Source: Sinorhizobium saheli (lineage in GTDB: Bacteria; Pseudomonadota; Alphaproteobacteria; Rhizobiales; Rhizobiaceae). Taken from it: a stretch of DNA of 64,000 nt. The position numbers and the translations under genes were made by a program. The DNA is taken from the NCBI RefSeq assembly GCF_001651875.1, contig NZ_LNQB01000073.1:1-64000 (forward strand), read 5' to 3'. This document shows positions 11,821 to 21,806 of the stretch, in pieces (the first letter of the stretch is position 1; each line of letters opens with the position of its first letter). Below the pieces are notes generated by a model. The model searched no databases and was not told the DNA's origin. It saw nothing but the letters and a program-made list of their open reading frames with translations.

Positions 11821-12972
11821 ATGATTCAAACGACAGCAGATCTGGAGGCCGCCTGCAAAGAGCTGGCCCGCTCAAGTTATATTACGATCGACACGGAATT
11901 CCTGCGTGAAACGACGTTCTGGCCGGAGCTCTGCCTCATCCAGATGGCAAGCCCCGACATGGCCATCATCGTGGATCCCATGGCGCCCGGAATCGACCTC
12001 GCACCGTTCTTCGCGCTGATGGCCGATACGAACGTCGTCAAGGTGTTCCACGCTGCCCGGCAGGACATCGAGATCATCCACCATCTCGGCAATCTTATCC
12101 CGCATCCGCTGTTCGACACGCAGGTGGCGGCGATGGTGTGCGGTTTCGGCGACAGCGTCTCCTATGACCAGCTCGTCAACCGCATCAAGAACGAGCAGAT
12201 CGACAAGTCGTCGCGCTTCACCGACTGGAGCCGCAGGCCGCTCACCGACAAGCAGCTCGAATACGCGCTCGCCGACGTGACCCACCTGAGGGACATCTAC
12301 CAGTATCTCAAGGAGGAACTCGAGCGCGAGGGGCGCTCCTCGTGGCTCGCCGAGGAAATGGCGATTCTCGAAAGCCGGGAGACCTACGACCTGCATCCGG
12401 ACAACGCCTGGCAGCGGCTGAAGATGCGGGTGAAGAAGCCGATCGAGCTTGCGGTCCTGCAGAAAGTGGCCGCCTGGCGCGAACGCGAGGCACGCGCGCG
12501 CAACGTGCCGCGCGGCCGCATCCTCAAGGACGATGCGATCTACGAGATCGCCCAGCAGCAGCCGAAGGATGCCGAGGCGCTGGGCCGCCTCAGGACCATT
12601 CCCAAGGGCTGGGAGCGCTCCAGCGCCGGGACGGCGCTCGTCGAGGCCGTGGGCGAGGCGCTTGCGATCCCCAAGGCCGAACTGCCGCGCCTGCCGCGCC
12701 AGAACCACACGCCGGAAGGGGCGGCGGCGGCGGGGGAATTGCTCAAGGTGCTGCTGAAGCTCATCGCCGAGAAGCAGGGCGTCGCGGCCAAGATCATCGC
12801 CAACAGCGATGACCTCGACCGTATCGCCGCCGAAGGCGAGAAGGCCGATGTCGCCGCCCTCCACGGCTGGCGCCGGGAGCTTTTCGGCGACATGGCGCTG
12901 AAGCTCATCAACGGCGAAGTAGCGCTGCGTTTCGTCGACAAGAAGATCGAAGCGGTGGAAATCCCCGGTTGA
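11821..12972 (+). CDS. rnd: Ribonuclease D
   Basis: A 3'-to-5' exoribonuclease that trims tRNA precursors. The 383 residues hold a DEDDy nuclease domain followed by an HRDC region. Metal-binding residues are visible: Asp24 and Glu26 in IDTEFLRE, Asp82 in HAARQDIEII, and Tyr148 with Asp152 in LEYALADVTHLRD. The HRDC part (LAVLQKVAAWREREARA onward) binds RNA. It begins at ATG 11821, 79 bases after the multicopper oxidase, without clear sign of coupling. It is complete and unremarkable in length. Confidence 0.95.
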   Translation: MIQTTADLEAACKELARSSYITIDTEFLRETTFWPELCLIQMASPDMAIIVDPMAPGIDLAPFFALMADTNVVKVFHAARQDIEIIHHLGNLIPHPLFDTQVAAMVCGFGDSVSYDQLVNRIKNEQIDKSSRFTDWSRRPLTDKQLEYALADVTHLRDIYQYLKEELEREGRSSWLAEEMAILESRETYDLHPDNAWQRLKMRVKKPIELAVLQKVAAWREREARARNVPRGRILKDDAIYEIAQQQPKDAEALGRLRTIPKGWERSSAGTALVEAVGEALAIPKAELPRLPRQNHTPEGAAAAGELLKVLLKLIAEKQGVAAKIIANSDDLDRIAAEGEKADVAALHGWRRELFGDMALKLINGEVALRFVDKKIEAVEIPG

Positions 12973-13070
12973 GGACTGCGGTCCCCAAACAACTTTTCGC
13001 CCGAATCCGGCTGTAGCCAACACCAATCGATAGCCTGATTCCGGCAGGATCTTCGGAACCAGATTGTCAG

Positions 13071-14213
13071 ATGCCGCGAGCCCGTCCCGCCTCGCGGCCA
13101 TCCTCTCGTGCTTTCCTGTCCCGAGGCTTCCGCATGCGCTGGAGATTTTCCACGCTCGAGTTCGTCCTGTCGCTGCTCGTCGTCGCGGCGAGCGGCGTGG
13201 CCTATGCCTGGGTCGTCTATGGCGACGGCGCCCTGATCGGGGCGACCTTCGCGGTATCCGCCTGCATGCCGGTCCTCGCCTTCGAGCGGCGCGTCATTTT
13301 CCGGCGCCTCCATCGGAAGATCCACAGTCTTCCGACGCCCGGTTTTCTGCTCTCGTCCGTCGCCGTCTACCTCGTCATCGAGAACATCGGCTTTGCCGCG
13401 GCGGGGCTGCTCTTGAAGCTGACGGGCGTGCTGCGTGAGAGCTGGAGCGAAGCGATGATGCCGTCCTTCGACGCACTCCTCTATGCACTTGCCGTCTCCG
13501 GCCCGATCATCTTCGTTCTGAGGGTGCGCGAACTGCTCGGCCGCGACGTTTTCCTGAGCCTGCTGACCGGCCGCTACCGCAAGCCCGTTCAGGAGGAACG
13601 GGTCTTCCTTTTCATCGACCTCGTCGGCTCGACCTCCTTTGCCGAGCGGTTCGGCGATCTCACGACCCAGGAATATCTCGGGAAACTCTTTGCCACCATG
13701 GCCGACCCGGTGCTGCGCCATCGGGGCTCCATCGTCGACTATGTCGGCGACTCCGTGATCATCAGCTGGCCTTTCGAGCGTGCGGTCGCGGATGCCGCCT
13801 GCATACGATGTGTCTTCGACATTCTCGACCAGATCGAAGCGGAAGCCGGCCGCTGGCGAAAGGACTACGGCGAGGTGCCTCGCCTTCGCGCCGCGCTCCA
13901 CGGCGGCACGATCGTCGCCGCCGAGATTGGCCTCGACCGGCACAAGATCACCTATTTCGGGGACACGGTGAACACGACGGCGCGCCTCGAAGGCCTCTGC
14001 CGGACGCTCGATCGGCAGGTGCTGATTTCCGCCGACCTGCTCAGGCGCATGCACCTGCCCGGCTTCGTGGAGGGCGACGACCTCGGGGAACACGAGGTGA
14101 AGGGGCGCGGCCAGAGGCTCGGGGTGCTGTCGCTTCGCACGAGTCTCTCCGGGCAGGTCCGCCAACCGTCCGCAGCGCCGCGCGTCCTGTCAAGCGCGCA
14201 AAGATCGCTGTAG
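13071..14213 (+). CDS. Membrane-bound class III adenylate/guanylate cyclase
   Basis: A 380-residue protein that should make cyclic AMP from ATP. Residues 27-160 hold three or four membrane segments (for example FVLSLLVVAASGVAYAWVV), and the class III catalytic domain follows. Metal-binding aspartates are Asp183 in FIDLVGST and Asp227 in YVGDSVII; the GDTVNTTARLE stretch supplies the transition-state asparagine and arginine. A second ATG at 13134 (MRWRFSTLEF) would remove a basic leader and could be the true start. Rhizobia are known to hold many such cyclases, each with a different input domain. The membrane part here is not a recognised sensor. It is convergent with the DUF2000 gene, four bases away. 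Confidence 0.88.
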   Translation: MPRARPASRPSSRAFLSRGFRMRWRFSTLEFVLSLLVVAASGVAYAWVVYGDGALIGATFAVSACMPVLAFERRVIFRRLHRKIHSLPTPGFLLSSVAVYLVIENIGFAAAGLLLKLTGVLRESWSEAMMPSFDALLYALAVSGPIIFVLRVRELLGRDVFLSLLTGRYRKPVQEERVFLFIDLVGSTSFAERFGDLTTQEYLGKLFATMADPVLRHRGSIVDYVGDSVIISWPFERAVADAACIRCVFDILDQIEAEAGRWRKDYGEVPRLRAALHGGTIVAAEIGLDRHKITYFGDTVNTTARLEGLCRTLDRQVLISADLLRRMHLPGFVEGDDLGEHEVKGRGQRLGVLSLRTSLSGQVRQPSAAPRVLSSAQRSL

Positions 14214-14217
14214 CGCA

Positions 14218-14625
14218 TCAGCCGTGCAGCTTCGCTCCCTTGGTGATCTTGTCGACGATCCTTCTTTCCGCATGGATCGCGATGCCGGCGACCACGGCAT
14301 CCTGTGGCCCGGACTGTGAAAAGACCGCGCGATTGGCACTGTCGTGGCCGGTCAGGAACATGTCGTCCACATAAAGGGACGTGCGGATATTTCTTTCGAG
14401 AGCGCGCCGCCGGATGTTTCCGAGCGTCGCGCCATCGGCCGAAAGCACGATGATCGGCTGAATGCTGAGCGCGTTGTAGATGTTGCCCGCCGCGTCGCGG
14501 TAGGGCTCGCCGAGGATCTCCGGCTTCTGCCCGGCAATGCCGGTCGCCAGGAAGGCGGTGACATTCAGTTTCTGCCAGACGGCAAGATCGTCGCGCAGGA
14601 CGATTGCGAATTTCGTTTCGAACAT
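14218..14625 (-). CDS. DUF2000 family protein
   Basis: A 135-residue soluble protein matching the DUF2000 pattern: FAIVLRDDLAVWQKLNVTAF at the start, GEPYRDAAGNIYNAL in the middle and a C-terminal VAGIAIHAERRIVD. The fold is related to peptidyl-tRNA hydrolase II, but no activity is established for the family. There are no membrane segments or cysteine pairs. It is the last gene of the minus-strand run ppk-ppx-DUF2000, 111 bases after ppx, and ends four bases from the cyclase stop. Its function is unknown. Confidence 0.75.
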   Translation of the reverse strand: MFETKFAIVLRDDLAVWQKLNVTAFLATGIAGQKPEILGEPYRDAAGNIYNALSIQPIIVLSADGATLGNIRRRALERNIRTSLYVDDMFLTGHDSANRAVFSQSGPQDAVVAGIAIHAERRIVDKITKGAKLHG

Positions 14626-14736
14626 GAGGCGGCAACCCGAGCTGGACGTTTCGAGGCCAACTTAGCCGCTGTCGCCGGCAATGATCTTGAACATTCGTGC
14701 AGGACGAGCGCCGCCCTCGCCGCCGCTCAAGTGCGG

Positions 14737-16260
14737 TCAGTCCTCGAAGCGGAAGGCGAGCCTCATGCGAGTCAATTTACCGAGCTGCTGGAGGCGCCCC
14801 TCCAGGCGCTCGCCGGCGAAGTCGGCATAAGTCGACGGCGCAACGAATTCGAGGTCCACATCCGATCGAGACGACCGCCTGAGGGTCAGGTGGCGAACCA
14901 CGCCCGGCATGGAGGCCGAGAAGAGATAGGCGATGCGGAGCAGCCCCCCCAGGAGCTTCGCCATCTCCAGCAGGCGCGGCGTCGTGATGCCGGCGAGCGG
15001 GCTGGTGGCGCCGTCGTCGTTGAGCCCCTCAAGGCGATAATAGTTGGCTAGCGCTATATAAGCCCGCCCGGCATGGGTGATGCCGGTAAAGGCCGAATGG
15101 GCGATGATGTTCAGTGCCTGCAGGCCGCGATAGTCCGGATGCGCGCGCCAGCTGATGTCCGCCAGCAGGCAGGCGGCCTGACGATAGCGGCTTTCCTCCT
15201 CGGTTTCCTCGATGCCGAAGAAGGGCACCATGCGGCCGGTCCATTCGGCAAGCTCGCGCGCATGTTCGGGCGAACGCGCCCGCAATATCGCGATCTCGTT
15301 GGCGGCGGTCAGCAATGGGTCCTGCAGGCGCTCCTCGTCGGAAAGCAGGGAGAAAAGATAGCCTTCGCGAACGCCGTATGCCGAGAACGAGACGCGTGCC
15401 GGCTTCATGGTCGCGATCGCCTCCTGCATGGTCACGGCGCCGAAGGGCAGCAGGCTTCGGCGGCTCTTGGAGATCGACGCGTAGGCGGACGGCTCGATCT
15501 TATTCGGCTCGATGACCTCGGACAGGATCGCCATCGTTTCTTCGTAGGAAATCTCGTAACCCTGCATCATGTGCAGCGGATAGTCCCGCATTTCCATGTG
15601 AAGCTTGGCGATCGCACGCCAGGTGCCGCCGACGGCGTAGAAGGTGCGCCCCGTCCCCTTCCCGAGCACGTCGGCATTCTTCATGAACTTGCGGACCCAG
15701 GCCCGCGCCTTGCTGAGCGAACCGTTGCTGTGCTCGAAGAGGCGGATGCCGCCGAGCGGCAGCGTTATGCCCTGGCCGATGCGCCGGCCTTCTACATCGA
15801 CGAGTTCGAGCGAGCCGCCGCCGAGGTCACCGACGATGCCGTCCGGATCATGGTAGCCGCTGACGACGCCCATTGCGGAGTAGTAGGCCTCCTCCTCGCC
15901 GCTCAGGATGCGCACCTTCTGGCCGAGGATCGCCTGCGCCTTTTCGATGAAGGCCGCGCCGTTCGTCGCCTCGCGCGCAGCCGCCGTCGCCAGCACATAC
16001 AGGCTGGACGAGCGCGCCTGGTCGGAGAGCGCACGGAAACGGCGCAGCGCCTTCAGCGCCCGCTCGACGCTCTCCTCCGCCATGCGGCCGGTCGCATCGA
16101 GGCCCTTGCCGAGGCCGCACATCACCTTTTCGTTGAAAAGCATCGCCGGCGAGCGGCTGAGCCCCTCATAGACGACAAGACGAATGGAGTTCGAGCCGAT
16201 ATCCACAACGGAGACCGGGCGGATGCCGGGCAGACGCCCCTGCGCTTCAGATTCGACCAT
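14737..16260 (-). CDS. ppx: Exopolyphosphatase (Ppx/GppA family)
   Basis: Ppx removes terminal phosphate from polyphosphate; the same fold can also hydrolyse pppGpp. The 507 residues contain the actin-like ATPase fold (VVDIGSNSIRLVVYEG at about 19-34, GDLGGGSLELVDV near 142) and a C-terminal HD-like region. It starts MVESEAQG at 16260 and lies only eleven bases after the ppk stop on the same strand, so synthesis and breakdown of polyphosphate are encoded in one unit. A GppA-like role in the stringent response cannot be excluded from sequence. Confidence 0.93.
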   Translation of the reverse strand: MVESEAQGRLPGIRPVSVVDIGSNSIRLVVYEGLSRSPAMLFNEKVMCGLGKGLDATGRMAEESVERALKALRRFRALSDQARSSSLYVLATAAAREATNGAAFIEKAQAILGQKVRILSGEEEAYYSAMGVVSGYHDPDGIVGDLGGGSLELVDVEGRRIGQGITLPLGGIRLFEHSNGSLSKARAWVRKFMKNADVLGKGTGRTFYAVGGTWRAIAKLHMEMRDYPLHMMQGYEISYEETMAILSEVIEPNKIEPSAYASISKSRRSLLPFGAVTMQEAIATMKPARVSFSAYGVREGYLFSLLSDEERLQDPLLTAANEIAILRARSPEHARELAEWTGRMVPFFGIEETEEESRYRQAACLLADISWRAHPDYRGLQALNIIAHSAFTGITHAGRAYIALANYYRLEGLNDDGATSPLAGITTPRLLEMAKLLGGLLRIAYLFSASMPGVVRHLTLRRSSRSDVDLEFVAPSTYADFAGERLEGRLQQLGKLTRMRLAFRFED

Positions 16261-16271
16261 GCAGTTCCAGT

Positions 16272-18485
16272 TTACTTACGCCAGCCGCTTTTCCAGCCGG
16301 CAATCAGCTTCGGTGCACTGGACTTCAGCGCCTCACCCCGACCCGAAAGGCTCGGGTTGGTCATGAAATAGTGCTGCGCGTTGAACGGCTCGGCGTCCTT
16401 GCCGACTTCCATGCGGCGCGAGGTGCCGTCCGGAAGAATCTCGTAGCTCTGCTGGTTGTCGATGAGATTGCCCAGCATGATCTGCGAAAGAACCTGTTCG
16501 TGCACAGTCCGGTTGATGAGAGGCACGAGCGTCTCGACCCGCCGGTCCAGATTGCGCGGCATCATATCCGCCGAGCCGATATAGACAAGGGCATTTTCCG
16601 ACGGCAGGCCGTGGCCGTTGCCGAAGCAGAATATGCGCGAATGCTCAAGGAAGCGACCGACGATGGATTTGACGCGGATATTCTCGGAAAGACCGGGCAC
16701 CTGCGGGCGCAGGCAGCAGATGCCGCGCACGACGAGGTCGATCTCGACGCCGGCGCGGCTCGCCTTGTAGAGCGCGTCGATGATTTCCGGATCGACGAGC
16801 GAGTTCATCTTCATCCAGATTGCGGCCGGCCGCCCGGCCTCGGCATGGCCGATCTCCTCGTCGATATGCTTCAGGATGCGCGGACGCAGCGTATGCGGCG
16901 AGACCGCCAGCTTCATGCCCGCCTCCGGTTCGCCATAGCCGGTGATGAAGTTGAAGATGTTCGCCATGTCGTGGGCGATCACCGCATTGCAGGTGAAGAA
17001 GGACAGGTCGGTGTAGATCTTCGCCGTCACCGGATGGTAGTTGCCGGTGCCGATGTGGCAATAGGTCGTGAGCTTGCCCTCCTCTCGGCGCACCACCATC
17101 GACATTTTTGCGTGGGTCTTGAGCTCGATGAAGCCGAAGACGACCTGGACGCCGGCGCGCTCGAGGTCGCGCGCCCAGCGGATGTTCGCCTCCTCGTCGA
17201 AACGGGCCTTGAGCTCGACGAGCGCCGTGACCGACTTGCCGGCCTCGGCGGCATCGATCAGGGCGCGGACGATCGGGCTGTCGTTCGAGGTGCGGTAGAG
17301 GGTCTGCTTGATCGCCAGCACGTCGGGATCGCGTGCCGCCTGCAGCAGGAACTGCACCACGACGTCGAAGGACTCGTAGGGGTGGTGGACCACCATGTCC
17401 TTCTCGCGGATGGCCGCGAGGCAGTCGCCGGCATGCTCGCGCACCCGTTCCGGGAAGCGCGGGTTGTAAGCCTCGAAACGCAGATCGTCGCGTGGCGCCT
17501 TGGTGATCTCGGACAGCATGTTGAGCGCGAGCAGCCCCGGCAGCACCGCGACGCGGTTGTCCGGAACGCCGAGCTCGTGCACCACGAACTGGCGGAGCGA
17601 CGCCGGCATTTCGGAGTCGGTCTCGATGCGGATCACCGACCCGCGGCGGCGGCGCTTGAGCGCCGTCTCGAACAGCCGGACGAGGTCTTCGGCTTCTTCC
17701 TCGACTTCGATATCGCTGTCGCGAATGATGCGGAACGTGCCCGAGCCCTGCACCTCGTAGCCCGGGTAAAGCCGGTCGATGAACTGGCTGACGACGTCTT
17801 CGAGCGTGATGTAGCGGATGACGTTCTTGACGTCCGGCAGGCGGATGAAGCGATCGAGCGCCACCGGCAGGCGCAGGAGCGCCGTCATCGGTGCGCGGCC
17901 GGTCTTGCTGACGAGCTGCAGGCCGATCGAGAAGCCGAGGTTCGGGATGAACGGGAACGGGTGCGCCGGATCGATCGACAGCGGTGTCAAGACCGGGAAG
18001 ATCGACTGGTCGAATTCATTGGCGAGCCAGCTGCGGTCCTGTGCCGACAGCGACGCCGGGCGGACGATGAGGATATCTTCCTTGGCGAGATACTGCTGCA
18101 AGACGGCGAGCGAGGCCTGCTGCTCCATCTGGAGATTGTCGACCTCCTTCAGGATCTCGTCCAGCGTTTCGGCGGGCGTCTTGCCGTCCGGGCTGCGCAG
18201 CGACAGGCCCGAACGCACCTGGCCTTCGAGGCCGGCAACGCGCACCATGAAGAATTCGTCGAGGTTGGCCGCAGAGATCGACAGGAAACGGACGCGCTCC
18301 AGGAGAGGATGGGCCGTGTTCAGCGTCTCCTCGAGCACCCGTCGGTTGAACTGGAGCCAGGAGAACTCGCGATTGACAAAGCGTTCGGGGCTGGTGAGGA
18401 GGTCGGGCTGCTCGGCAGCCTCGCGCTTTCGCTCACGAGGCGCCTCGTGTTCGCTGATTGCTGATGTCGCGGTGTCCATGCTCAT
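16272..18485 (-). CDS. ppk: Polyphosphate kinase 1
   Basis: Ppk1 reversibly transfers the gamma phosphate of ATP to polyphosphate chains. The 737-residue length and four-domain order are standard: N-terminal domain ([19 protein letters not shown], residues 35-53), head, and two phospholipase-D-like catalytic domains. The phosphorylated histidine is His458 in [11 protein letters not shown], with the second conserved histidine in HIGTGNYHP. An in-frame ATG two codons after the chosen start is an alternative. It stands between hdaA (58 bases upstream) and ppx (eleven bases downstream), all on the minus strand. Confidence 0.97.
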   Translation of the reverse strand: MSMDTATSAISEHEAPRERKREAAEQPDLLTSPERFVNREFSWLQFNRRVLEETLNTAHPLLERVRFLSISAANLDEFFMVRVAGLEGQVRSGLSLRSPDGKTPAETLDEILKEVDNLQMEQQASLAVLQQYLAKEDILIVRPASLSAQDRSWLANEFDQSIFPVLTPLSIDPAHPFPFIPNLGFSIGLQLVSKTGRAPMTALLRLPVALDRFIRLPDVKNVIRYITLEDVVSQFIDRLYPGYEVQGSGTFRIIRDSDIEVEEEAEDLVRLFETALKRRRRGSVIRIETDSEMPASLRQFVVHELGVPDNRVAVLPGLLALNMLSEITKAPRDDLRFEAYNPRFPERVREHAGDCLAAIREKDMVVHHPYESFDVVVQFLLQAARDPDVLAIKQTLYRTSNDSPIVRALIDAAEAGKSVTALVELKARFDEEANIRWARDLERAGVQVVFGFIELKTHAKMSMVVRREEGKLTTYCHIGTGNYHPVTAKIYTDLSFFTCNAVIAHDMANIFNFITGYGEPEAGMKLAVSPHTLRPRILKHIDEEIGHAEAGRPAAIWMKMNSLVDPEIIDALYKASRAGVEIDLVVRGICCLRPQVPGLSENIRVKSIVGRFLEHSRIFCFGNGHGLPSENALVYIGSADMMPRNLDRRVETLVPLINRTVHEQVLSQIMLGNLIDNQQSYEILPDGTSRRMEVGKDAEPFNAQHYFMTNPSLSGRGEALKSSAPKLIAGWKSGWRK

Positions 18486-18543
18486 TAAGCCCCATTGCTC
18501 CGAACAGACGAGCTATCCCAGTTTGACGACGGAACTGTGACAG

Positions 18544-19233
18544 TCAATCGGCCGGACGATTATTCGCAAGTTCTTCCAGGACTTCCGCGGCAAGCGCGCG
18601 CGTCAGCCGCGTTCCCCGGGCAAGGGCGAGATGATCGAGCCTCTCGACGATCGTCTGGGCCGCCTCGAGCGAACGCTCCATCCGCGCGACGATATAGCCG
18701 ACCAGCCGCTCGTCGACGAGAAGCTGGCGGTCGGCGAAGAGCTTGATGAGCACCTGGGTCAGGAGTTCGTCGTCCGGCTCGCCGATCTCGACGACCGTGG
18801 CCGCCTTCAGGCGCGAGCGCAGGTCCGGGAGCACGACCGGCCAGGACATCGGCCACAGCCGCGACGTCATCAGCAATGCCGTGCCGTTCTGGCGTACGCT
18901 GTTGATCACGTGGAAGAGCGCGGTGTCGTCGAAGCCCTGCCGGTCGGCATCCTCGAAGAGAACCGGCCTTGTTGCGGCGATATCGGCGGCGTTCGAGCCG
19001 GCGACCGGATGGATCGGCTCGGCGGCCGCCTTGTCCCGCCAGATGCTGGCGAGATGCGATTTGCCGGAGCCGACCGGGCCGGCGATGATGACGACGGGGG
19101 ACGGCCAGTCCGGCCAGTGGTCGACGATGGCGATGGCCGCGCTCAGCCGGTCGGAAACGAGCAGATCGTCACGACCGGTTGCCGCGTCATGGCCGAAAAC
19201 CAGGGGCAATTGTTCGAAGGGACGCTTTGACAT
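18544..19233 (-). CDS. hdaA: HdaA, AAA+ regulator of DnaA (Hda homologue)
   Basis: Hda, bound to the DNA sliding clamp, stimulates ATP hydrolysis by DnaA and so prevents re-initiation of replication. The 229-residue protein has the Walker A motif GPVGSGKS at 52-59 and a DnaA-like AAA+ core, but no DNA-binding domain IV. The N-terminal EQLPLVF (residues 7-13) fits a clamp-binding motif, which is diagnostic of Hda. The start at 19233 (MSKRPFEQLP) is preferred over one seven codons upstream because it gives the family N-terminus. The Walker B region reads LFEDAD. It follows perM and precedes ppk on the minus strand; the perM-hdaA gap is filled by a repeat. Confidence 0.9.
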   Translation of the reverse strand: MSKRPFEQLPLVFGHDAATGRDDLLVSDRLSAAIAIVDHWPDWPSPVVIIAGPVGSGKSHLASIWRDKAAAEPIHPVAGSNAADIAATRPVLFEDADRQGFDDTALFHVINSVRQNGTALLMTSRLWPMSWPVVLPDLRSRLKAATVVEIGEPDDELLTQVLIKLFADRQLLVDERLVGYIVARMERSLEAAQTIVERLDHLALARGTRLTRALAAEVLEELANNRPAD

Positions 19234-19262
19234 GCAGTACTCGAAACAGCTCAAGAGCGGAA

Positions 19263-19353
19263 TGCGCGCACATGCGTTCGCGCCGCCGCTCTATCCATTT
19301 GTTTTGCCGCATTCGTGCGGCGCCAGGTGATTCCACCTGGCTGCAAAATGCTC
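19263..19353. repeat. Intergenic repeat with CAGGTG hairpin, copy 2
   Basis: Second copy of the element at 10109-10200. The hairpin is GCCAGGTG (19322-19329) and CACCTGGC (19334-19341) around the same ATTC loop. Relative to copy 1, the second base pair has changed from T-A to C-G on both arms, so pairing is kept. The right edge, AAAATGCTC, runs into the stop codon of perM (19353-19355), so the element abuts or supplies the gene end. Confidence 0.78.
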
Positions 19354-20483
19354 TAAGTCAGCGGAGGCTCCTCGCCTTCCGTCTGCTTGCTCGCAGCCGC
19401 TCTATGCCCGTGATAGAGATCGCTATCAAGGTATCGCTGTATACCGAAGCGGACAAGGACGCCGATCGCGGCGGCTGCCGGCACGGCGACCAAAAGGCCG
19501 ACGAAGCCGAAGAGCGCACCGAAGGCGAGCAGCGCGAACATCAGCCAGACGGGGTGGAGGCCGACACTCTTGCCGACCAGCTTCGGCTGGAGAATGTTGC
19601 CTTCGAGGAACTGGCCGCTGAAGAAGACGGCGAGGACGAGCAGGATCCAGCCATAGTCCGGCCAGAACTGGACGAGGGCGACGCCGACGGCGAGCACCAG
19701 CCCGACCAATGATCCCACATAGGGGATGAAGCTGATCATGCCGGCGAAGAGGCCGATCAACAGGCCGAAATTGAGACCGACCAGGGAAAGGCCGATCGCG
19801 TAGTAGAGGCCGAGGATGATGCACAGCGATCCCTGGCCGCGGACGAAGCCGGCGATCGTCGTGTTCATGTCCCGGGCGATCTGGCGGACGACGTCGACAT
19901 GGTCGCGCGGTATCCAGCTGTCCAGCTTGTCGACCATGCGGTCCCAGTCGAGCAAAAGATAGAATGCCACGACCGGCGTGATGATGAACAGCGACAGGAT
20001 GTCGAGCAGCGCCATGCCGGAGTTCCAGAGTTGCTGGAACAGGGTGCCGAGGAACAGCGCGCCCTGCTGCAGGAGCTTGGCCGAGTTCTCCTTGATCGTC
20101 GCCATCTGGCCCTCGAGCCAGTCGGGAACGATGGTCGACTGGGTCGTGTCGGTGATGAAGGCCTGCAGCCTGGAGACGTAGTCCGGCATCTTCTGGATGA
20201 AATCGGCCGCCTGCGTGAAGACCAGCGGGATGATGATCATCAGCGACAGCGCGAAAAGAACGACGAAGGAGGCCAGAATGACGATCGTCGCCATCAGGCG
20301 ATTGAGGCCCAGCCGCTGCAGGCGATCGGCGACGGGATCGAGAAAATAGGCGAGCGCCATGCCGGCAAGAAACGGCAGAAGGATCGAGCTGAAGACCATC
20401 AGGAATGCGATGAAGGCGGCAAGCACCAGCAGCCAGAAAAAGATCTGGCGTTGAAGCCCCAGCCCGCTGACCCGATTGCCCAT
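19353..20483 (-). CDS. AI-2E family (PerM-like) membrane protein
   Basis: A 376-residue inner membrane protein with about eight hydrophobic segments arranged as in the PerM/TqsA/AI-2E exporter family. Segments begin at IFFWLLVLAAFIAFLMVFSS and end with the long GYAIGLSL...VPAAAAIGVLV block; a large soluble loop of about 130 residues lies between the third and fourth segments. The start MGNRVSGLG at 20483 is the last methionine before the first helix; the longer reading frame upstream is out of family. Family members export signals or act as sodium-proton antiporters; the substrate here is unknown. It is divergent from purM and upstream of hdaA, and its stop codon touches an intergenic repeat. 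Confidence 0.85.
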   Translation of the reverse strand: MGNRVSGLGLQRQIFFWLLVLAAFIAFLMVFSSILLPFLAGMALAYFLDPVADRLQRLGLNRLMATIVILASFVVLFALSLMIIIPLVFTQAADFIQKMPDYVSRLQAFITDTTQSTIVPDWLEGQMATIKENSAKLLQQGALFLGTLFQQLWNSGMALLDILSLFIITPVVAFYLLLDWDRMVDKLDSWIPRDHVDVVRQIARDMNTTIAGFVRGQGSLCIILGLYYAIGLSLVGLNFGLLIGLFAGMISFIPYVGSLVGLVLAVGVALVQFWPDYGWILLVLAVFFSGQFLEGNILQPKLVGKSVGLHPVWLMFALLAFGALFGFVGLLVAVPAAAAIGVLVRFGIQRYLDSDLYHGHRAAASKQTEGEEPPLT

Positions 20484-20735
20484 GACACTCCCCGTTGCGC
20501 GATACGGCGCACCACACCGCCCGCTTTTTGTCCGACGAGATAGGGTGCCGTGCGCGCCCAGGTCAAGCCCGGCACGTTCCGAAACCAGGCCGGCAACCGC
20601 CTTCGGCAGGCAAACGCGGCCGCACGCCGGCAAAAACGTGAAAAAAGCCGGCATGCGCGAGCCCTGCCGCTTGCACTCCTCGCCTTGCCGTGCCAATCGC
20701 ATCCGCAATATGCGACGAGCCCTTGGAGTACGAGC

Positions 20736-21806
20736 ATGAGCCAGTCGGGAAAGAACGGCCTCACCTATAGCGATGCAGGTGTGGATATCGATGCCGGCAA
20801 CCTGATGGTCGAGAAGATCAAGCCGCATGTGCGCTCGACGCGGCGCCCCGGCGCCGACGGCGAGATCGGCGGCTTCGGCGGCCTCTTCGATCTCAAGGCG
20901 GCGGGCTTCAGCGATCCGGTGCTGGTTGCCGCTAATGACGGCGTCGGCACCAAGCTCAAGATCGCCATCGATGCCAACAAGCACGACACGGTCGGCATCG
21001 ACCTCGTCGCCATGTGCGTCAACGACCTCGTCGTTCAGGGCGCCGAACCCTTGTTCTTCCTCGACTATTTCGCGACCGGCAAGCTCGATCCCGACCAGGG
21101 TGCGACGATTGTCGCCGGCATCGCCGCCGGCTGCCGTGAGGCCGGCTGTGCGCTGATCGGCGGCGAAACGGCGGAAATGCCGGGCATGTATTCGGGCGGC
21201 GACTACGACCTCGCCGGCTTTGCCGTCGGTGCGGCCGAACGCGGACAGCTCCTGCCGGCCGGCGACATCGCCGAAGGCGACGTCATTCTCGGCCTCGCCT
21301 CCTCCGGCGTGCATTCGAACGGCTATTCGCTGGTGCGCAAGATCGTCTCGCTCTCGGGCCTCGGCTGGGATGCGCCGGCGCCCTTCGGCGAGGGCACGCT
21401 CGCCGACCTCCTGATGACGCCGACGCGCATCTATGTGAAGCCGCTCCTGAAGGCGATCCGCGAGACGGGTGCGATCAAGGCGCTGGCGCACATTACCGGC
21501 GGCGGTTTTCCGGAGAATATCCCGCGCGTGCTGCCCAAGCATCTTGCTGCCGAGATCGACCTTGGCGCCATCAGGCCGCCGGCGGTCTTCTCATGGCTCG
21601 CGAAGACCGGCGGCGTTGCCGCCAACGAGATGCTGCGCACCTTCAATTGCGGCGTCGGGATGATCGTCGTCGTTCCGGCGGCGGAAGCGGACAAGGTCGC
21701 GGCCGTGCTCACCGGCGAAGGCGAGACGGTCTTCTCGCTCGGTCGCATGGTGGCGCGCGCCGAGGGCGCGGCCGGCACGATCTACAAGGGCAGCCTCGCC
21801 CTATGA
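20736..21806 (+). CDS. purM: Phosphoribosylformylglycinamidine cyclo-ligase
   Basis: PurM makes aminoimidazole ribotide from FGAM and ATP, step five of purine synthesis. The 356-residue protein shows the family opening [20 protein letters not shown] and the ATP-binding stretches [13 protein letters not shown] and [16 protein letters not shown]. The start at 20736 (MSQSGKNG) follows GGAGTACGAGC; the reading frame before it is not in family. The stop overlaps the purN start by four bases (ATGA), so the two are translationally coupled. It diverges from perM across 252 bases. Confidence 0.97.
   Translation: MSQSGKNGLTYSDAGVDIDAGNLMVEKIKPHVRSTRRPGADGEIGGFGGLFDLKAAGFSDPVLVAANDGVGTKLKIAIDANKHDTVGIDLVAMCVNDLVVQGAEPLFFLDYFATGKLDPDQGATIVAGIAAGCREAGCALIGGETAEMPGMYSGGDYDLAGFAVGAAERGQLLPAGDIAEGDVILGLASSGVHSNGYSLVRKIVSLSGLGWDAPAPFGEGTLADLLMTPTRIYVKPLLKAIRETGAIKALAHITGGGFPENIPRVLPKHLAAEIDLGAIRPPAVFSWLAKTGGVAANEMLRTFNCGVGMIVVVPAAEADKVAAVLTGEGETVFSLGRMVARAEGAAGTIYKGSLAL

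Noticed and set aside
19353..21542. 729-codon minus-strand frame that would extend perM into purM
   Set aside because: The N-terminal 350 codons are antisense to purM and its promoter; the family starts at 20483.
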